From positions 62,001-126,000 of the forward strand of contig JACKAT010000010.1 in the NCBI GenBank assembly GCA_020634935.1: a stretch of DNA of 64,000 nucleotides. The letters are read 5' to 3'. Under the pieces are notes generated by a model, which saw only the letters and a program-made list of their open reading frames with translations, was not told where the DNA came from and did not search any database. This DNA comes from Anaerolineales bacterium (GTDB taxonomy: Bacteria > Chloroflexota > Anaerolineae > 4572-78 > J111). Shown piece by piece: positions 26,069 to 34,226 of the stretch; the first letter of the stretch is position 1, and each line of letters starts with the position of its first letter. Made by a program: the position numbers and the translations under genes.

Positions 26069-28258
26069 ATGAGCCAATCACCAGATTTCACTTCAATCAA
26101 TTATGATGATGTCACGTTTGACGCGGTCGATGAAGCCACCTGGCGCAAGCAGGTCGAAGCCGAAACCGGTATGTCGGTCGAAGATTTGGCCTGGAAGACG
26201 ATGGAGCAGATCGATGTCAAACCCCTCTATACCCAGGCCGATCTAGCCGGTCTGGAACATCTCGGCTACTACTCCGGGCTGCCGCCGTTCTTGCGCGGCC
26301 CGTACGAAACCATGTACGTCACCCGCCCCTGGACAGTGCGCCAGTACGCCGGCTTCTCGACGGCGGAAGAAAGTAACGCCTTCTATCGCCGCAACCTGGC
26401 CGCCGGTCAGAAAGGGCTGTCGGTGGCGTTCGACCTGGCTACTCACCGGGGCTACGACTCCAGCCACCCGCGGGTGGTCGGCGATGTGGGGAAAGCCGGG
26501 GTGGCCATCGACTCGATCTTGGATATGAAAATCCTGTTCGATAGCATCCCGCTGGACAAAATGTCGGTGTCGATGACGATGAACGGCGCGGTATTGCCGG
26601 TGATGGCCTTCTACATCGTGGCCGCCGAAGAGCAGGGCGTCAAGCAAGCCCAACTCACCGGCACCATCCAAAACGATATTCTCAAAGAGTATATGGTGCG
26701 GAACACCTATATCTATCCGCCCCTGCCCTCGATGAAAATTATCGCCGACATCTTTGCCTTTACCTCGCAAAATATGCCCAAGTTCAACAGCATCAGCATC
26801 TCCGGCTACCACATGCAGGAAGCTGGAGCCACCGCCGATTTGGAAATGGCCTACACCCTGGCCGACGGTCTGCAATATGTCCGCACCGGGATCGCTGCCG
26901 GCATGGATGTGGATAAATTTGCGCCGCGCCTGTCCTTCTTCTGGGCTATCGGCATGAACTACTTTATGGAAGTGGCCAAGATGCGGGCGGCGCGATTGCT
27001 GTGGGCCAAGCTGATCAAGCAGTTCAATCCCAAGAACGACAAGTCGATGTCGCTGCGAACGCACAGCCAGACCTCCGGCTGGAGCTTGACCGAACAAGAC
27101 CCGTTCAATAACGTGGTCCGTACTTGTATCGAAGCGATGGGCGCGGCGCTGGGCCATACCCAATCGCTGCACACCAACGCGCTGGATGAGGCCATCGCCC
27201 TGCCGACCGACTTCTCGGCCCGTATCGCTCGCAACACCCAGCTTTACCTGCAAGATGAAACCAGCATCTGCAAGGTGGTTGATCCGTGGGGCGGCTCGTA
27301 CTATGTCGAAGCCCTGACCAACGCCCTGATGCACCGCGCTTGGGCGCACATCCAAGAAGTTGAGGAGTTGGGGGGTATGGCTAAGGCCATCGAAGCCGGC
27401 GTGCCGAAACTGCGCATCGAAGAGGCGGCGGCGCGACGCCAGGCCCAAATCGACTCGGCCAAAGAGACCATTGTCGGGGTTAATCGCTATCGGCTGGCCA
27501 AGGAAGAACCCATCGAAATTTTGGAAGTGGACAACACCGCCGTGCGCGAAGCCCAAATCAAGCGGCTGGAAAGAATGCGCACCGAGCGGGATGAGTCCAA
27601 AGTGCAGGCCGCGCTCAACGCCATCACCCATACGGCGGAAACGGGCGAAGGCAACCTGCTGGGGCTGGCCGTGGAAGCCACCCGCGCCCGCGCCTCGCTG
27701 GGTGAAATTTCCGACGCGATGGAAAAAGTCTTTGGTCGCCACAAAGCCGTCATCCGCTCGATCTCCGGCGTTTACAGCGCCGAGTTTGGCGACGACTCCG
27801 TGGTGTCCGAAACCCGCAAAATGGCCGACGCGTTCGAGGCTCGCGAAGGGCGACGCCCGCGCATTATGGTGGCCAAGATGGGCCAGGACGGCCACGACCG
27901 GGGCGCGAAAGTGATCGCCACCGCTTTTGCCGACCTGGGCTTTGACGTGGACATCGGCCCGCTGTTCCAAACGCCGGAAGAAACGGCCCGCCAGGCGGTG
28001 GAGAACGACGTCCACGTGGTCGGCATGAGTTCCCTGGCGGCGGGGCATAAAACGCTCCTGCCGCAGCTTGTTGAGGAATTAGCCAAACTAGGCCGCGAAG
28101 ATATAATGGTGGTGATCGGCGGGGTTATCCCGGCCCAAGACTACGATTATTTGAAAGAACACGGCGCCGCGGCGATCTTTGGGCCGGGGACGGTTATTCC
28201 TGTAGCCGCCCAAAAAGTCCTGCAAGAAATTGACGCGCGTTCAGCCGAACCCGCATAA
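26069..28258 (+). CDS. mutB: Methylmalonyl-CoA mutase, large catalytic subunit
   Basis: 729 residues. Catalyses the adenosylcobalamin-dependent carbon-skeleton rearrangement between succinyl-CoA and methylmalonyl-CoA. The barrel shows TMYVTRPWTVRQYAGFSTAE and AFDLATHRGYDSSHPRVVGD, with the Tyr and Arg that hold the substrate, and SISGYHMQEAGA. The C-terminal cobalamin domain has DGHDRG with the cobalt-ligand histidine H609, then GMSSLAAGHKT and the GGVIP loop. It works with mutA upstream, meaB as chaperone GTPase, and the epimerase downstream. Confidence 0.97.
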   Translation: MSQSPDFTSINYDDVTFDAVDEATWRKQVEAETGMSVEDLAWKTMEQIDVKPLYTQADLAGLEHLGYYSGLPPFLRGPYETMYVTRPWTVRQYAGFSTAEESNAFYRRNLAAGQKGLSVAFDLATHRGYDSSHPRVVGDVGKAGVAIDSILDMKILFDSIPLDKMSVSMTMNGAVLPVMAFYIVAAEEQGVKQAQLTGTIQNDILKEYMVRNTYIYPPLPSMKIIADIFAFTSQNMPKFNSISISGYHMQEAGATADLEMAYTLADGLQYVRTGIAAGMDVDKFAPRLSFFWAIGMNYFMEVAKMRAARLLWAKLIKQFNPKNDKSMSLRTHSQTSGWSLTEQDPFNNVVRTCIEAMGAALGHTQSLHTNALDEAIALPTDFSARIARNTQLYLQDETSICKVVDPWGGSYYVEALTNALMHRAWAHIQEVEELGGMAKAIEAGVPKLRIEEAAARRQAQIDSAKETIVGVNRYRLAKEEPIEILEVDNTAVREAQIKRLERMRTERDESKVQAALNAITHTAETGEGNLLGLAVEATRARASLGEISDAMEKVFGRHKAVIRSISGVYSAEFGDDSVVSETRKMADAFEAREGRRPRIMVAKMGQDGHDRGAKVIATAFADLGFDVDIGPLFQTPEETARQAVENDVHVVGMSSLAAGHKTLLPQLVEELAKLGREDIMVVIGGVIPAQDYDYLKEHGAAAIFGPGTVIPVAAQKVLQEIDARSAEPA

Positions 28259-28261
28259 GCG

Positions 28262-28378
28262 TTTATGGGGTTCGTGGAGTTTATGGAGTTGGTGGAGTTT
28301 ATAGCGTTTTCAGATTGGCTAACTCATTAAACTCCATAACTCCGTAACTCTATAAACGCTATAAACTCTATAGGATTG
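28262..28378. repeat. GAGTTTAT inverted-repeat spacer
   Basis: Left half (ggagtttatggagttggtgg, agtttatagcgtt) and right half (aacgctataaact, ccataactccgtaactc) are imperfect complements. The same kind of sequence lies at 60488-60618. It separates mutB from meaB and might form a large hairpin in the transcript. Confidence 0.6.
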
Positions 28379-28382
28379 GATA

Positions 28383-29528
28383 TTGTCTGAGGATAAACGG
28401 AAACCGGAATGGACGCCGGAAGGGGCCGGTGAAGAGTTTACCACGCATGTGATGAAAGGCGTTGAGGGGGGGCATGACGGCATGGCGGTTCAGCCGGCGG
28501 CTGTAGCCTCTTCCAAACCTCGCCCCCGGCGTCGCCAACTGTCGGTTGACGACTACGTGCAAGGCGTACTGGCCGGCGACCGCATGATTTTGGGCCGGAC
28601 GATCACCCTGGTCGAAAGTAACTCGATCGCGCATATGGATATGGCTCAGGCGGTGCTAAAGCAGTTGCTGCCGTACACGGGTAACTCCATCCGCATTGGG
28701 ATTACGGGCGTGCCGGGGGTGGGCAAAAGCACTTTCATCGAGGCGTTTGGCTGCTATCTGCTGGAACAGAAGCACAAAGTGGCCGTGCTGGCCGTCGATC
28801 CGACCAGTTCGCTCACCAAGGGCAGTATCCTGGGGGACAAAACCCGTATGGAACGCCTGTCGCGGGAGACGGAAGCCTTCATCCGGCCTTCGCCTACGGG
28901 GGGGATGCTGGGCGGCGTCACCCGCAAAAGCCGCGAGACGATGCTGGTCTGCGAGGCCGCCGGCTTTGATGTGATCCTGATGGAGACGGTCGGCGTGGGC
29001 CAGAGCGAAACGATGGTGCGCTCGATGGTGGACTTTTTTATGCTGCTGATGCTGGCCGGCGCCGGCGACGAACTGCAAGGCATTAAAAAAGGGATCATGG
29101 AGCTGGCCGATACGCTGATCATCAACAAAGCCGACGGCGATAATGTCCTCAAGGCCAAGCGGGCGCGGGCGGAGTACAACCAGGCCATCCACTATCTGGC
29201 TCCGGCCACGGAAGGCTGGCAAACCAAAGCCTATATTTGCTCGGCCTTGATGAATACCGGTATTCCTGAAATTTGGGACGTGGTCGAGAAGTTTCGCCAA
29301 CAAACTACCGCCTCAGGCGTTTTTGAAGCGCGACGCCGCGCCCAAATGGTCGATTGGGTACATACGATGGTGGAAGAGCATCTCAAGAGCAGCTTTTTCA
29401 ACCATCCGGGCGTCAAAGCCATTCTACCGAACGTGGAAAGTGCGGTGGCCGGTGGCCGTCTGCCGGCGACCACCGCTGTTAAAAAATTACTGACAACCTT
29501 TGAAAGTAATCGAGAAGAGGAAAAATGA
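28383..29528 (+). CDS. meaB: Methylmalonyl-CoA mutase-associated GTPase MeaB
   Basis: 381 residues, TTG start. G3E-family P-loop GTPase that gates adenosylcobalamin loading and protects the mutase from inactivation. P-loop GVPGVGKST (about 109-117), switch region AVDPTSSLTKGSILGDKTRM, ETVGVGQSE and the NKADGDN base-recognition motif are all present. The ~55-residue N-terminal extension (PEWTPEGAGEEF onward) is longer than in the archetype; the initiation codon is therefore less certain. The 3' end overlaps the epimerase start by 4 bases, indicating coupled translation. Confidence 0.94.
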   Translation: MSEDKRKPEWTPEGAGEEFTTHVMKGVEGGHDGMAVQPAAVASSKPRPRRRQLSVDDYVQGVLAGDRMILGRTITLVESNSIAHMDMAQAVLKQLLPYTGNSIRIGITGVPGVGKSTFIEAFGCYLLEQKHKVAVLAVDPTSSLTKGSILGDKTRMERLSRETEAFIRPSPTGGMLGGVTRKSRETMLVCEAAGFDVILMETVGVGQSETMVRSMVDFFMLLMLAGAGDELQGIKKGIMELADTLIINKADGDNVLKAKRARAEYNQAIHYLAPATEGWQTKAYICSALMNTGIPEIWDVVEKFRQQTTASGVFEARRRAQMVDWVHTMVEEHLKSSFFNHPGVKAILPNVESAVAGGRLPATTAVKKLLTTFESNREEEK

Positions 29529-29926
29529 GTACAAAACTAAACCACATCGCCATCGTAGTTCATGACATTGATGAAGCCCTCAAAGTCTACAGTGAAACTC
29601 TAGGTTTGCCCTTACAGAAAGTCAATGAAGAACCGGCTGAGGCGGTTAAAGTGGCTTATATGCCCACGGCCACCGGTGAAGTCGAGTTAATCCAGCCGAT
29701 TACCGACGACTCCGGCGTCGCCAAATTTTTGGCCAAAAAGGGCGAGGGGCTGCATCACGTCTGCCTCGAAGTTGACAACATCGATGAGAGTGTGAGCCAA
29801 TTGGCCGCCGCCGGCCTGGAGGTTTTGGGCCAGGTTCGCACCAATAAACGCGGCGATAAATACATTTTCATCCACCCGAAATCATCACACGGCGTCCTGC
29901 TCGAACTTTATGAGAAAGGCGAGTAG
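29525..29926 (+). CDS. mce: Methylmalonyl-CoA epimerase
   Basis: 133 residues, vicinal-oxygen-chelate fold. Interconverts (R)- and (S)-methylmalonyl-CoA, linking the mutase to carboxylase/decarboxylase steps. Two beta-alpha-beta-beta-beta modules are seen: LNHIAIVVHDIDEALKVY and LHHVCLEVDNIDESVSQL, with metal-ligand histidines in HIAI and HHVC and the late glutamate in VLLELYE. The ATGA overlap with meaB and position after mutAB confirm the pathway role. Confidence 0.95.
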   Translation: MSTKLNHIAIVVHDIDEALKVYSETLGLPLQKVNEEPAEAVKVAYMPTATGEVELIQPITDDSGVAKFLAKKGEGLHHVCLEVDNIDESVSQLAAAGLEVLGQVRTNKRGDKYIFIHPKSSHGVLLELYEKGE

Positions 29927-29960
29927 CACGTAGGACGTGGGACGTGAAAACAGATAGTAC

Positions 29961-30024
29961 AGTTCGTAGTAATGGCTTTAGCCATCCAATTTAGGTCGTG
30001 CCGCTAAAGCGGTTACTACGAACT
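29961..30024. repeat. GTTCGTAGTAA inverted repeat
   Basis: agttcgtagtaatggcttta pairs imperfectly with gctaaagcggttactacgaa and the following ct. A related copy lies at 39552-39605. Non-coding. Confidence 0.65.
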
Positions 30025-30088
30025 ATCAAGATAGTTCTGCCGTGATATACTACGGCTTTGTACTAGTACCACAGTTGGATACACACTC

Positions 30089-30448
30089 TTGTACACCGTT
30101 TTCAGTTTCATCAAGCGAATTGGCCGTTTCTGGCGAAAGCCAGCCGATGTGCCTCGGCGATGCATTTTTGATGATCGATACGGCTGTATCATCCCGCCAC
30201 CCGTTCCGACCCAGAGTTTAGGCACCACGTTCGATTTACAAGCGATGGCGAATAACTGCGGCTATGCCGGCGTCGAAAGCCAGTGGTGGCACGTGCATCA
30301 CTCTGCCCCCGCTTTTCAGGGGGGAATGGCTCAAAGTTGCCCCCACAGTTATCGGCCCGGTCACATTGACAACGCTAAACCGTGCAAGTGCCAACAGATG
30401 GATTTTTGGCAGGACAAGATCAAAGCACACCAGGAGGCCGACGAGTAA
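30089..30448 (+). CDS. Cysteine-rich small protein of unknown function
   Basis: 119 residues if it starts at the TTG at 30089; no strong ribosome site precedes it, so the start is uncertain. Six cysteines (25, 33, 57, 84, 99, 101) and a His cluster in WWHVHHSAP suggest a metal site or Fe-S centre; the end has PCKCQQMDFW. I do not recognise the family. Codon third positions are GC-rich as in neighbouring genes, supporting a real gene. The next gene begins one base after its stop and then overlaps a TIM-barrel gene, so the three look like a coupled operon. Confidence 0.55.
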   Translation: MYTVFSFIKRIGRFWRKPADVPRRCIFDDRYGCIIPPPVPTQSLGTTFDLQAMANNCGYAGVESQWWHVHHSAPAFQGGMAQSCPHSYRPGHIDNAKPCKCQQMDFWQDKIKAHQEADE

Positions 30449-30449
30449 C

Positions 30450-30578
30450 GTGCTAGGCGTTGACGAACGACAATTTGAGATGCGCTACGCGCCCATCGCC
30501 TGCGGCTTGCAGTTTTTTGTCGTCGGATGTGCCTTGATGTCGGTCATTGCGGCCATATGGTATTTTCTGTTTAGATGA
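30450..30578 (+). CDS. 42-residue single-pass membrane protein
   Basis: GTG start at 30450, 12 bases after an AGGAGG site that lies within the end of the preceding gene. The sequence is a short polar N-terminus (MLGVDERQFEMRYAP) followed by a hydrophobic helix (IACGLQFFVVGCALMSVIAA). The stop overlaps the next start as ATGA. Size and coupling argue for a genuine microprotein, perhaps a membrane anchor for its neighbours. No family recognised. Confidence 0.55.
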   Translation: MLGVDERQFEMRYAPIACGLQFFVVGCALMSVIAAIWYFLFR

Positions 30579-31420
30579 CGATTCCGATCATTCTGTCGAC
30601 AGGTTCGCTCTTTAACTTTGATGTGGACACAGCTATGTGTCTGGCCAAAGAAACCGGCTTCGACGGGATAGAGTTAATGGTCGATTGGCGGCGCGAAACC
30701 TACACACCCGGCCATTTGCAGCAGTGTATGGCTCGTTATGACCTGCCGATTTTGGCCGTTCATAGTCCCTTTCGAAAATCGTTTTTAGCCGATTGGCCCA
30801 GCGACCCCATCGACAGCATCAAAGCCAGCGTCCGTTTGGCCGAGACGCTAGGGGCGCAGACGGTTATCGTTCATCCGCCGGGACGCTGGCTTAGAATGCA
30901 AGGGCTGATAACGATGCCGGACCGCAGTCACAAAATATCGCTGCCGCTGCCGGTGGTGGGTGAGGGCCAGTTAGGCCATTGGCTGCGCCATGATCTGGCC
31001 ACATTTCAGTCGAAAACGGCGGTTAAGATTGCCGTCGAAAATATGCCATGTCGCTGGTTCGGCCCTATTCAGATGGAGCCGCATCACTATTACGATCCGG
31101 ACATGCTCAGCCGGTTTCAATACCTGACCTTCGATACCACTCACGTGGGGACCCGTCGAACCGATTTGCTGGCTTTTTTTCAAAAAGTTGAACCGCAGGT
31201 GGCCCACATTCATCTATCAAACTTTAACGGAAAGGAACATCAACTGCCCAAACATGGTTTTCTATCTTTAACTGATTTACTCAAGCGGTTAAAAAAGCAA
31301 GCGTTTCCCGGGTTAATCTCGCTGGAGCTTAACCCCACGAGTTTACAAGCCGACGACGAGTCGAAGCTAAAAGAGAATTTACGAGATAGCCTATCATTCT
31401 GTTTGCAAGCGTTACAGTAA
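30575..31420 (+). CDS. Sugar phosphate isomerase/epimerase-like TIM-barrel protein
   Basis: 281 residues of the AP-endonuclease-2-like TIM-barrel superfamily, which includes xylose isomerase-like epimerases and endonuclease IV. Visible barrel strands include GFDGIELMVDW (E metal ligand), ILAVHSPF, QTVIVHPPGRW, VKIAVENMP (E ligand), YLTFDTTHVGT (D and H ligands) and VAHIHLSNF (H ligand), so the metal site is complete. Substrate unknown. Start overlaps the preceding microprotein stop by 4 bases. Confidence 0.85.
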   Translation: MTIPIILSTGSLFNFDVDTAMCLAKETGFDGIELMVDWRRETYTPGHLQQCMARYDLPILAVHSPFRKSFLADWPSDPIDSIKASVRLAETLGAQTVIVHPPGRWLRMQGLITMPDRSHKISLPLPVVGEGQLGHWLRHDLATFQSKTAVKIAVENMPCRWFGPIQMEPHHYYDPDMLSRFQYLTFDTTHVGTRRTDLLAFFQKVEPQVAHIHLSNFNGKEHQLPKHGFLSLTDLLKRLKKQAFPGLISLELNPTSLQADDESKLKENLRDSLSFCLQALQ

Positions 31421-31489
31421 AGAACTTTAGTAAATTCTTGAACTCGAAACCATTTCAAACAGTAACAAAAAAAATATAGAGGAGGATCA

Positions 31490-33040
31490 ATGTCAACTAC
31501 GTTAGACAAAATCAAGGATTTACGCGCCCGAAAAGCCGAGCTTGAAAAAGGCGGCGGCAAGGACCGGATGCAGAAGCAGCATGACAAAGGACGAATGAGC
31601 GCCCGAGAGCGGATTGCGGCCCTGACTGATCCGGACACCTTCCAAGAGATGCACCTTTTCACCCGGCACCGAGCCACCCATTTTGGCATGGAAAAGAAAA
31701 CCATGCCAGCCGAAGGGGTCGTCACCGGCGTTGGCACAGTCCACGGCCACCAAGTTTGTGTGGCTTCGCAGGACTTTACCGTATCCGGTGGGACGGTGGG
31801 GGAAATGCACGCCGACAAAATCTGCCAGATCCAGGATATGGCTCTCAAGACCGGTTCGCCGGTAGTCATCATCAATGACAGTGGTGGGGCCAGAATTCAG
31901 GAGAGCGTCGGGGCGCTTAGCGGTTACGCCCGCATCTTTTATCGGAATGTGCTGGCTTCCGGGGTTATCCCCCAAATCGCGATTATTGCCGGCCCGTGCG
32001 CCGGGGGCGCGGCCTACTCGCCGGCGCTGATGGATTTCATCATCATGGTCCGAGGCGCGGAATTGTTTATTACCGGCCCGCAGGTTATTTTCCAGGTTAC
32101 CGGCGAGAAAATTTCCGGGGAAGACCTGGGCGGGGCTGTCGCCCAGATGTCCAAAAGCGGCAACGTCCATTTCCTGGCCGAAAACGACGAACATGCGATC
32201 CAAATCTGCAAAAAGCTGCTCAGCTTCTTACCGGCCAACAACCTGGAAGATCCGCCTGATCACGGCACCGGCGAGCTGGATATTTCCCCGGTCCCCGCGC
32301 TCAATTCGGCTATCCCCGATGACACTACCAAACCCTATGATGTCAAAGAGGTGATCAAACTGATCTTTGATGACGGCGATTTTCTAGAAGTGCAGGAGCT
32401 GTATGCCTCTAACGTGGTGGTTGGTTTTGCCCGTTTGAACGGCCACTCCGTGGGCATTGTGGCTAACCAGCCCAACTTTATGGCCGGGGTGTTGGATGTT
32501 AACGCTTCGGATAAGATTGCCGGCTTTGTGCGCTTCTGCAACACCTATAACATTCCTCTGATTACCTTTGTCGATGTGCCGGGCTATATGCCGGGGGTGC
32601 AGCAAGAACACAGCGGGATTATTCGCCACGGCGCGAAGGTGCTGTTTGCTTACTCATCCGCCACCGTGCCGCTGATCACTGTGATTTTGCGCAAAGCTTA
32701 TGGCGGCGCTTATATTGCCATGTGCGGTAAAGACTTGGGGGCCGACCGGGTCGTGTCCTGGCCAACCGGTGAAATCGCGGTGATGGGCGCTGCCGGCGCG
32801 GTACCCATTGTGTATGGCAATGAAATCAAGAAGGCCGATGATCCCCAGGCGGCCCGGAAGGAATTCATGGAGAAGTATCAAGAAGAGTTTGGTAATCCCT
32901 ATCTGGCTGCGTCGCGCAACTTGATCGATGATGTGATTGAGCCTCAAGATACACGGCGCTACTTAAGTTTAGCTCTGGAAAGTTTGCGCACCAAACGAGA
33001 ATTGAGACCGCAGAAAAAACACGGTCTCATCCCCATGTAA
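31490..33040 (+). CDS. mmdA: Methylmalonyl-CoA decarboxylase alpha subunit (carboxyltransferase)
   Basis: 516 residues of the acyl-CoA carboxyltransferase family; the same fold serves propionyl-CoA carboxylase. It moves the carboxyl group of (S)-methylmalonyl-CoA to the biotin carrier, releasing propionyl-CoA. Two crotonase-like halves are seen; oxyanion-hole segments GPCAGGAAYSPA (N half) and KAYGGAYIAM (C half) and SGGARIQE are intact. An AGGAGG site precedes the ATG. The next four genes are the pump subunits rather than biotin carboxylase, which favours the decarboxylase role. Confidence 0.93.
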   Translation: MSTTLDKIKDLRARKAELEKGGGKDRMQKQHDKGRMSARERIAALTDPDTFQEMHLFTRHRATHFGMEKKTMPAEGVVTGVGTVHGHQVCVASQDFTVSGGTVGEMHADKICQIQDMALKTGSPVVIINDSGGARIQESVGALSGYARIFYRNVLASGVIPQIAIIAGPCAGGAAYSPALMDFIIMVRGAELFITGPQVIFQVTGEKISGEDLGGAVAQMSKSGNVHFLAENDEHAIQICKKLLSFLPANNLEDPPDHGTGELDISPVPALNSAIPDDTTKPYDVKEVIKLIFDDGDFLEVQELYASNVVVGFARLNGHSVGIVANQPNFMAGVLDVNASDKIAGFVRFCNTYNIPLITFVDVPGYMPGVQQEHSGIIRHGAKVLFAYSSATVPLITVILRKAYGGAYIAMCGKDLGADRVVSWPTGEIAVMGAAGAVPIVYGNEIKKADDPQAARKEFMEKYQEEFGNPYLAASRNLIDDVIEPQDTRRYLSLALESLRTKRELRPQKKHGLIPM

Positions 33041-33071
33041 ACGTAAATCGTGTGAAAGGAGGGTTCAATCC

Positions 33072-33458
33072 ATGGGATTATTGATAGCAGCTATCGGAAT
33101 CAGTGTGGTATTTAGCGCCTTGATCCTGATCTTTATAGCCCTGAGTCTCTTTGATCGTCTTGACCGCTGGATGACTGAACGAAGTGAACAAGCCGCAGCC
33201 GTGGCCGTAGCACCACAGGCAGCCGCGGCAGCGCCGGCGCCCAAAGCCGCGCCTCCGGTTCAGCCGGTGGTGGAAGAAGGCATTTCAGCCGAAGTCGTGG
33301 CGGCGATTAGCGCCGCCGTTATAGCGGCCTTCGATCAGACGGTCAGGGTTAAACTTATTCGCTACCGGCGACAGGCGGCCAGCCCGCAGTGGCACCTGCA
33401 AGGGCGCGTCAGTCACGTGAGTTCTCGGAATATTTCCAAGAATCCGCGCCGCCGATAA
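33072..33458 (+). CDS. mmdD: Methylmalonyl-CoA decarboxylase delta subunit (OadG-like)
   Basis: 128 residues. One N-terminal transmembrane helix (about 3-27), an Ala/Pro-rich linker (about 43-70) and a C-terminal domain (about 72-115: ISAEVVAAISAAVIAAFDQT, VKLIRYRRQAASPQW). Delta subunits anchor and assemble the decarboxylase complex at the membrane. An AAAGGAGGG ribosome site precedes the start. The C-terminal half is nearly repeated in the next gene. Confidence 0.85.
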   Translation: MGLLIAAIGISVVFSALILIFIALSLFDRLDRWMTERSEQAAAVAVAPQAAAAAPAPKAAPPVQPVVEEGISAEVVAAISAAVIAAFDQTVRVKLIRYRRQAASPQWHLQGRVSHVSSRNISKNPRRR

Positions 33459-33505
33459 ACAAATTGTTGGACTAACGATATTAAAATTAACGAAGAGAGT
33501 GGCTT

Positions 33506-33688
33506 ATGAAGAAATCACGTCCTATTGATGATACTACCATAGAAGACGGTATTCCGGCCGAAATAGTGACCGCCATAAGCGCAGCTGTTATGTCGATTTT
33601 TGATCAACCCGTCCGGGTCAAAGTGATTCGCTATCGGCGGCAACCCGTCAATCCATATTGGCATCTGTCGGCAAGACTAGGTCGCTAA
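33506..33688 (+). CDS. mmdE: Methylmalonyl-CoA decarboxylase epsilon subunit
   Basis: 60 residues. It lacks a membrane helix and corresponds to the C-terminal domain of the preceding delta subunit (GIPAEIVTAISAAVMSIFDQ then VRVKVIRYRRQPVNPYWHL). In Veillonella parvula the order mmdA-mmdD-mmdE-mmdC-mmdB is known, with epsilon homologous to the end of delta and stabilising the complex; the same order holds here. A GAAGAGAG ribosome site precedes the start. Confidence 0.82.
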   Translation: MKKSRPIDDTTIEDGIPAEIVTAISAAVMSIFDQPVRVKVIRYRRQPVNPYWHLSARLGR

Positions 33689-33798
33689 TATCAGTTTCAA
33701 CACCTTCGTTAAGCAGCCGCCTTGTCCATAAAAAACTTTAAATCAACTATATTAAATTATTGCAATCCCTAATTCTTATAGAGGAGAGAGTGATCCCA

Positions 33799-34212
33799 AT
33801 GAAAAAACTACGTGTAACTGTTAATGGTACCGCTTACGACGTCGAAGTCGAGGTTTTAGCTGACACCGACCAATCCGGAAATTACGGTTATGAGTCGACC
33901 AATGTACTCAATCCGGCTCCTGCACCGGCCATCGCTGCCCCTAAAGCAGCGGCCGCGCCAGCGCCGGCGCCAGCCCCGGCGGCCGCACCCAGCGCCGGCG
34001 CTACGGCCTTAACCGCACCGTTACCGGGCGTCGTCAAAGATGTGAAAGTTAAAGAGGGGGCTTCAGTCAAGAAAGACGCGCCGGTGGTTATCCTCGAAGC
34101 TATGAAAATGGAAACCGTCATCAATTCCCCGGTCGACGGCGTCGTTCAGAAAATCCATGTTAGCGCCAACCAAAGCGTCCAACAGGGTGACGTATTGGTA
34201 GAATTTTCATAG
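33799..34212 (+). CDS. mmdC: Biotin carboxyl carrier subunit of methylmalonyl-CoA decarboxylase
   Basis: 137 residues from the ATG at 33799, preceded by GAGGAGAGAG; upstream TTG and GTG codons are in frame but less likely. An N-terminal domain (KKLRVTVNGTAYDVEVEVL) is joined by a long Ala/Pro linker (about 38-68) to a biotinyl domain with the EAMKM motif; K103 is the biotinylated lysine. It shuttles the carboxyl group from MmdA to the membrane subunit. Confidence 0.93.
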   Translation: MKKLRVTVNGTAYDVEVEVLADTDQSGNYGYESTNVLNPAPAPAIAAPKAAAAPAPAPAPAAAPSAGATALTAPLPGVVKDVKVKEGASVKKDAPVVILEAMKMETVINSPVDGVVQKIHVSANQSVQQGDVLVEFS

Positions 34213-34226
34213 GGAGTAACTCGACT

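Noticed and set aside
26243..28048. 601-codon open frame antisense to mutB
   Set aside because: It mirrors a high-GC real gene, is rich in His/Arg/Gly as antisense shadows are, has no ribosome site and no recognisable domain.
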